Source: Bacteroidales bacterium (lineage in GTDB: Bacteria; Bacteroidota; Bacteroidia; Bacteroidales; UBA7960). From it: a stretch of 9,906 bases of DNA. Under the pieces are notes generated by a model. It had not been told where the DNA came from, did no database searches, and saw nothing but the letters and a program-made list of their open reading frames with translations. The stretch lies in contig SKTQ01000260.1 of assembly GCA_007122505.1 (NCBI GenBank), positions 1 to 9,906 on the forward strand. The letters are read 5' to 3'. Each line of letters opens with the position of its first letter. Positions within the stretch are counted from its first letter, which is position 1. Below are positions 6,174 through 9,906 of the stretch, piece by piece. Position numbers and translations under genes: made by a program.

Positions 6174-7364
6174 TCAAACAATTTTCCTGAAGCCCTGGGT
6201 ATGCTCAAAAACATTTTTCATGATTTCCTCATCCAGTTGGGTAAACTCTTTGTTTCTCCGGGCGTAAATTCTTTTTGCAACTTCAAGGGCCTTTTGGAAA
6301 TCTACGGTGGTAAACCCGGCAGTACCGCCCCATACAAAAGAGGGGATAAAGTTTCGCATAAAACCGGAGCCAAAAATCTGGGCGTTAACCCCCACAACGG
6401 TTCCCGTATTAAACATGGTATTGATACCGCATTTTGAGTGATCACCCATGAAAGTCCCGCAAAAGGTCAGGCCCGTCCGGACAAAACTCTTCTCGGCATA
6501 GTCCCACAACCTGATCTCATCATAGTTGATTTTCAGGTTGCTTGTATTGGTGTCGGCTCCTATGTTGCACCATTCGCCAATCACACTGTGACCAAGAAAG
6601 CCTTCGTGGGCTTTGTTTGAATAGCCAAAAATTATTGACTCCTGCATCTCTCCTCCCACTTTGCAATGGGGCCCGATGGAAGAACCCTCATATATTTTTG
6701 CACCCATGCGAACGGTTGATCCTTCGCCGATGGCCACGGGCCCCTTGATCATGGCACCATCCATCAACCGGGCATCTTTCCCGATGTAAACAGGGCCTTC
6801 AGAAGCATTGATCATGGCCAGATCAATTTGGGCACCTGCTTCAACAAAGACATTTTCAGGGGCTATCACCCGTGCATGAGCCGGAATGGGTTCGCCGGAG
6901 CGTCCCTCAGTGAGCAAGGCATAATCTGATTCAATTTGACGCCGGTTAAGTTTGATAATATCCCACAATTGGAATAATTTGTTGATACCGGATTTGGTTT
7001 CCATGGGTTCAACATCATCGATCAGATCGGTTTCCGTGTTGTCCAAATCCTCCTCTCGCACGCGGTGTGCAATGAGGATATCATCAGCTACCAGGGTTTG
7101 ATTGGGTTTCAGACTACCGATTTCTTCAACCAACGTTTTGTTGGGAAACACACTGGCATTGATCAGGATGTTGTCTGCCTCCTTGATCATCGGATATTTT
7201 TCAGACAGATAGGGTTCTGTAAGCGTGGAGGTTTTTGTTCCCAGATAATGCTCCCATTTCTCACGCATGGTCAGTATACCAACGCGTATATCTGCAAGAG
7301 GGCGGATAAACGTAAAAGGAAGCAAATGATTGCGGGCCTGGGCACCAAACAGGATATAGTTCAT
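6174..7364 (-). CDS. GlmU-like sugar-1-phosphate nucleotidyltransferase/acetyltransferase (Bacteroidota type)
   Basis: This 396-residue cytoplasmic protein matches the alternative GlmU family that Bacteroidota carry in place of canonical bifunctional GlmU. The proposed role is to make UDP-N-acetylglucosamine from glucosamine-1-phosphate for peptidoglycan and glycans. The N-terminal part (about 1-130) opens M-N-Y-I-L-F-G and has the family segment R-P-L-A-D-I-R-V-G-I-L-T-M-R-E-K-W at 21-37. It lacks the canonical L-A-A-G-x-G-T-R-M pyrophosphorylase loop. From about 165 to 345 are left-handed beta-helix hexapeptide repeats (V-Y-I-G-K-D-A, A-I-G-E-G-S, S-I-G-P-H-C). They include the GlmU-like stretch Y-S-N-K-A-H-E-G-F-L-G-H-S (248-260) and G-A-D-T-N-T-S-N-L-K. 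The family name is a confident recognition; both activities rest on family annotation. It is separated from rpmE by a terminator, and I found no clear promoter box in the 117 bp before it. Confidence 0.9.
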   Translation of the reverse strand: MNYILFGAQARNHLLPFTFIRPLADIRVGILTMREKWEHYLGTKTSTLTEPYLSEKYPMIKEADNILINASVFPNKTLVEEIGSLKPNQTLVADDILIAHRVREEDLDNTETDLIDDVEPMETKSGINKLFQLWDIIKLNRRQIESDYALLTEGRSGEPIPAHARVIAPENVFVEAGAQIDLAMINASEGPVYIGKDARLMDGAMIKGPVAIGEGSTVRMGAKIYEGSSIGPHCKVGGEMQESIIFGYSNKAHEGFLGHSVIGEWCNIGADTNTSNLKINYDEIRLWDYAEKSFVRTGLTFCGTFMGDHSKCGINTMFNTGTVVGVNAQIFGSGFMRNFIPSFVWGGTAGFTTVDFQKALEVAKRIYARRNKEFTQLDEEIMKNVFEHTQGFRKIV

Positions 7365-7422
7365 AACGCAGATTTTTAAGATATATGTTAGAACGTCAGC
7401 ATACCATATTCAATGTATAAAT

Positions 7423-7456
7423 ATAAACAAAAAAAGCCCTTTGCAAGGGCTTTTTT
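7423..7456 (-). terminator. Rho-independent terminator of rpmE
   Basis: A perfect 12-bp stem, AAAAAAGCCCTT (7430-7441) with its complement at 7445-7456, closes a 3-nt loop. On the minus strand the GC core runs into TTTTTTTTGTTTATAT. It lies 25 bp after the rpmE stop codon and separates that gene from the GlmU-like gene. The A-run and T-run on both sides would also let it work on the plus strand, where no gene was found. Confidence 0.88.
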
Positions 7457-7481
7457 AAGATTTTTTCAAAACAAACACTCT

Positions 7482-7745
7482 TTACGCTTCCTTTTTCAGG
7501 TGTTTTTTGTATTTCGTTCTGAACTTGTCCACCCTACCGGCGGTATCAACCAGCTGTTGCTTGCCGGTATAAAAAGGATGGGAGGTATGGGATATTTCCA
7601 GTTTAATCAGCGGATACTCTTTGCCGTCTTCCCATTTAATGGTTTCCTTGCTGGTAGCTGTTGAACGGGTCAGGAAACTATATTCGTTGGACATGTCCTG
7701 AAATACCACGTAGCGATAGTCCTTTGGATGAATATCTTTTTTCAT
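7482..7745 (-). CDS. rpmE2: 50S ribosomal protein L31, type B
   Basis: This 87-residue protein of the large subunit contributes to the bridge between subunits. It opens M-K-K-D-I-H-P-K-D-Y-R, has the L31 core S-H-P-F-Y-T-G-K-Q (55-63) and V-D-T-A-G-R-V-D-K-F, and ends in a basic tail (K-Y-K-K-H-L-K-K-E-A). It has no cysteine, so it lacks the zinc-binding Cys residues of type A L31 and belongs to the zinc-free type B group (rpmE2/ykuF-like paralogue in other bacteria). In many bacteria type B is a zinc-starvation back-up. In Bacteroidota it is commonly the ordinary L31, and the absence of a recognisable Zur site here fits that, though I cannot exclude a second L31 elsewhere. It has its own promoter-like boxes and terminator. 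Confidence 0.96.
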   Translation of the reverse strand: MKKDIHPKDYRYVVFQDMSNEYSFLTRSTATSKETIKWEDGKEYPLIKLEISHTSHPFYTGKQQLVDTAGRVDKFRTKYKKHLKKEA

Positions 7746-7835
7746 GTGAATGTTTGTTTTTTGATGGCTCTAATTCAACGCATTGTGCAATGACTAAAGC
7801 AATATGTTTGTGCAATCCATTTGTTTTTTGGACTG

Positions 7836-7864
7836 CAAAGTTAGTAATTTTTTTATTTTACAAA
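7836..7864 (-). promoter_or_regulatory. Bacteroidota-type promoter for rpmE2
   Basis: The minus strand has TTTG at 7864-7861 and TAACTTTG at 7843-7836, a full match to TAnnTTTG, separated by 17 nt (slightly short of the usual 19-21). Transcription would begin near 7830, leaving a leader of about 85 nt before the rpmE2 ATG. It sits directly after the end of the DUF1015 gene, so rpmE2 need not depend on read-through. Confidence 0.65.
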
Positions 7865-7881
7865 ACTTTTTAGCTAAAGTT

Positions 7882-9126
7882 TTAATCCAGCACATTCACC
7901 ACCAAGCCGCTACGCAACTTTGGCTCAAACCAGGTTGTTTTGGGCGGCATGATGTTTCCGGTATCTGCAATATCCATCAATTGTTTCATGGTAACCGGAT
8001 AGAGCGCGAAGGCAACCTGCATTTCGCCATTGTCAACACGGCGTTTGAGCTCACCAAGCCCGCGGATACCTCCAACAAAATCAATACGCTTGTCGGTACG
8101 CAGGTTTTTGATCCCCAAAATGGGTTCAAGCACCGACTTTGACAGGATGGTGACATCCAGTACACCAATGGGGTCATTGTCATCGTAAGTGTGTGGCTTC
8201 GCTTTTAAGCTGTACCACTTTCCATCAAGGTACATGCCCATTGTATGCAGAGACTGCGGCTTGTATTCTTCCTTGCCCTTCTTTTCAATATCAAAATCCT
8301 TTTCCAGCAAGCGGAGATATTCCTCTTTGCTTAACCCGTTCAGGTCTTTTACCACACGGTTATAGTCGATGATGGTGAGCTGGTCATGGGGGAAAAGCAC
8401 GGCCATAAAAAAGTTGTAGGCTTCGTTTCCTGTATGGCCGGGGTTGTTTTGTTTTTTTTCATTTCCCACAAGCGCGGCAGCGGCAGTACGGTGATGACCG
8501 TCGGCAACATAAAAATACCTGACTCCCTCGAACAGTTTTTCCAGGGTTTCTATGGTGCTGTCGTTGTCTATCACCCAAAGATGGTGGCCAAAACCATCAT
8601 CGGCAACGAAATCGTAAACCGGGGGTGCTTTGATCACTTCAGCCACAATGGCATCAATTTTTTCCTGTTTGGGATAGGTAAAAAAGACAGGCTCTGCATT
8701 GGCATTGGTGATGCGCACATGCTTCATACGGTCTTCTTCCTTATCCGGACGGGTAAGCTCATGTTTCTTGATGATGTCGTTCAAGTAATCGGCTACACCG
8801 GCACACCCCACAATACCATACTGCGTTTTGTCGCCCCAGGTCTGGGCATATACATAATAATTGGGCTTTTCATCCCTCACAAGATATCCCTTCTCAATGA
8901 ACAAATGAAAATTTTCCTTTGCCCTGTCATACACTTGCTGCGAATAAAGGTCGGTTCCTTCAGGCAGCTCAATCTCTGGTTTCACAACCCGCAAAAAGCA
9001 ATAAGGGTTATCTCCTGCTTCCACCCTGGCTTCAGCCGAGTTCAACACATCATAGGGCCTGGATGCCAAATCTTTAACAATCTCCTGCGGGGGCCGATAC
9101 CCCCTGAACGGTTTCAAAATAGCCAT
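7882..9126 (-). CDS. DUF1015 family protein (ParB/Srx-like motif), downstream of serA
   Basis: This 414-residue soluble protein is full length for DUF1015 and has no signal peptide or membrane segment. It opens M-A-I-L-K-P-F-R-G-Y-R-P. Conserved family blocks are S-R-P-Y-D-V (22-27), H-E-L-T-R-P-D-K-E-E-D-R-M-K-H (122-136), Y-V-A-D-G-H-H-R-T-A-A-A (206-217) and P-P-K-T-T-W-F-E-P-K-L-R-S-G (394-407). The D-G-H-H-R block resembles the phosphate-binding motif of ParB/sulfiredoxin-fold proteins, some of which phosphorylate free serine. It lies 42 bp after serA with no promoter box between, so the two are probably co-transcribed; this pairing, often with serC upstream, recurs in Bacteroidota as I recall. 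The activity is undetermined; a link to serine or phosphoserine metabolism is inference. Family assignment is confident. Confidence 0.92.
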   Translation of the reverse strand: MAILKPFRGYRPPQEIVKDLASRPYDVLNSAEARVEAGDNPYCFLRVVKPEIELPEGTDLYSQQVYDRAKENFHLFIEKGYLVRDEKPNYYVYAQTWGDKTQYGIVGCAGVADYLNDIIKKHELTRPDKEEDRMKHVRITNANAEPVFFTYPKQEKIDAIVAEVIKAPPVYDFVADDGFGHHLWVIDNDSTIETLEKLFEGVRYFYVADGHHRTAAAALVGNEKKQNNPGHTGNEAYNFFMAVLFPHDQLTIIDYNRVVKDLNGLSKEEYLRLLEKDFDIEKKGKEEYKPQSLHTMGMYLDGKWYSLKAKPHTYDDNDPIGVLDVTILSKSVLEPILGIKNLRTDKRIDFVGGIRGLGELKRRVDNGEMQVAFALYPVTMKQLMDIADTGNIMPPKTTWFEPKLRSGLVVNVLD

Positions 9127-9168
9127 ATTCTTTTCTGTTTCTTTTTAAAATATATGAAAAACAAAATG

Positions 9169-9906
9169 TTAATTGACCTGGAATGTGTGATCACCATTTT
9201 CCAAAAAGTTCACGATTTGGGTGGCCGCGGCAATTCCCGCGTTGATATTGGCTTCGGCGGTCTGGGCACCCATTTTTTTGGCTGTGAAAACAAACCGGCC
9301 GGGGAAATTGCTTTCAATCTCCTGGCGACAGTCGGGTGCCACATCAGACAAATAATTGAAGTCATCCCTTTCAGCCATCACCTTAAGCAATCCATCCTCA
9401 TCGATAACCTCTTTACGTGCCGTATTTACAAGGGCTCCCTTTTTCGGCATCGCCATCATCAGGTCGTAACCGATGGATTTTTTGGTTTTGTCATTGGCAG
9501 GAATGTTGAGCGATACAAAATCGCAGGTTTGATACAATTCCTTCTCTGTTTCAAGTGCTTTGATACCGTCTTTTTCAATATCGGTGTTATCAACAAAAGG
9601 GTCAAAGGCATAGACATCCATACCAAATCCTTTCGCGATGGTGGCCACGCACTTGCCCACATTGCCGTAAGCATGGATACCTATTTTTTTGCCGCGCAAC
9701 TCGCTGCCGGAAGTACCGTTGAAGCCTTTTCTCACATGATAGAGCATCATGCCGAAGGCCAGCTCCGCCACGGCATTGGAGTTCTGCCCGGGTGTATTCA
9801 TGGCCACGACACCATTCTGGGTGCATGCCTCCAGGTCGATATTGTCGTAACCGGCACCGGCGCGCACAATCACTTTGAGCTTTGGAGCCGAAGCAATGAT
9901 GTCGGC
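9169..9906 (-). CDS. serA: D-3-phosphoglycerate dehydrogenase, 5' end outside window
   Basis: The frame stays open to base 9906, so 245 C-terminal residues are visible and about 60 N-terminal ones are missing. The enzyme oxidises 3-phosphoglycerate with NAD+, the first step of phosphorylated serine synthesis. Visible blocks (numbered from the window edge) are R-A-G-A-G-Y-D-N-I-D near 15-24, the Rossmann motif G-I-H-A-Y-G-N-V-G near 76-84, the usual substrate Arg in V-N-T-A-R-K-E-V near 160-167, and K-K-M-G-A-Q-T-A-E-A-N near 210-220. It ends right after the catalytic core (F-Q-V-N), so the C-terminal ACT or ASB domains of long SerA forms are absent. The usual catalytic Glu and His positions appear replaced. 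The GTG at 9871 is internal, not the start. 2-Hydroxyacid dehydrogenases of related specificity are an alternative, but similarity to Bacteroides SerA favours this call. Confidence 0.9.
   Translation of the reverse strand, partial: ADIIASAPKLKVIVRAGAGYDNIDLEACTQNGVVAMNTPGQNSNAVAELAFGMMLYHVRKGFNGTSGSELRGKKIGIHAYGNVGKCVATIAKGFGMDVYAFDPFVDNTDIEKDGIKALETEKELYQTCDFVSLNIPANDKTKKSIGYDLMMAMPKKGALVNTARKEVIDEDGLLKVMAERDDFNYLSDVAPDCRQEIESNFPGRFVFTAKKMGAQTAEANINAGIAAATQIVNFLENGDHTFQVN

Noticed and set aside
7862..7883. AAAACTTT/AAAGTTTT hairpin at the end of the DUF1015 gene as terminator
   Set aside because: The stem is mostly A-T, overlaps the stop codon and the rpmE2 -33 box, and is followed by A-rich, not T-rich, sequence on the transcribed strand.

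Overview
The window reads as a chromosomal housekeeping stretch from a member of the Bacteroidota, probably near Bacteroidales/Marinilabiliales. The grounds are: an S1 protein with the Bacteroidota-type core, a Bacteroidota-type GlmU-like protein in place of canonical GlmU, a 3-phosphoglycerate dehydrogenase of the Bacteroides type (K-K-M-G-A-Q-T motif), a type B L31, promoter-like boxes of the TTTG / TAnnTTTG kind, AT-rich leaders without Shine-Dalgarno sequences, and the CTTTGCGTC / CACAAAGG intergenic repeats common in this phylum. The assignment is by recognition, not by a database search.

All six recognisable protein genes lie on the minus strand, so transcription runs from high to low coordinates. 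In that order they are: a 3'-terminal part of serA (9906-9169); a DUF1015 protein 42 bp downstream, probably co-transcribed; rpmE, type B L31, with its own promoter-like boxes and a strong terminator (7745-7482); a GlmU-like nucleotidyltransferase/acyltransferase (7364-6174); a repeat-rich intergenic region of about 0.6 kb; lon (5578-3134); a 261-bp spacer with a promoter and a potentially folded leader; rpsA (2872-392) with its terminator; and a stretch holding nested inverted repeats that runs off the left edge.

Functionally, serA plus DUF1015 points to serine biosynthesis or a serine-linked activity, rpmE and rpsA to translation, the GlmU-like protein to UDP-GlcNAc/cell-envelope precursors, and lon to protein quality control. 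Apart from serA-DUF1015, each gene looks like its own transcription unit.

I found no phage, CRISPR, defence, secretion, tRNA or rRNA element, and no convincing new multi-gene system. The points most worth a second look are: the DUF1015 D-G-H-H-R motif beside serA; the long-range inverted repeat in the rpsA leader; the long, internally duplicated, histone-H1-like tail on S1; the left-edge hairpin family, which keeps its loop while its stem sequences differ by compensating changes; and the composite repeat between the GlmU-like gene and lon.
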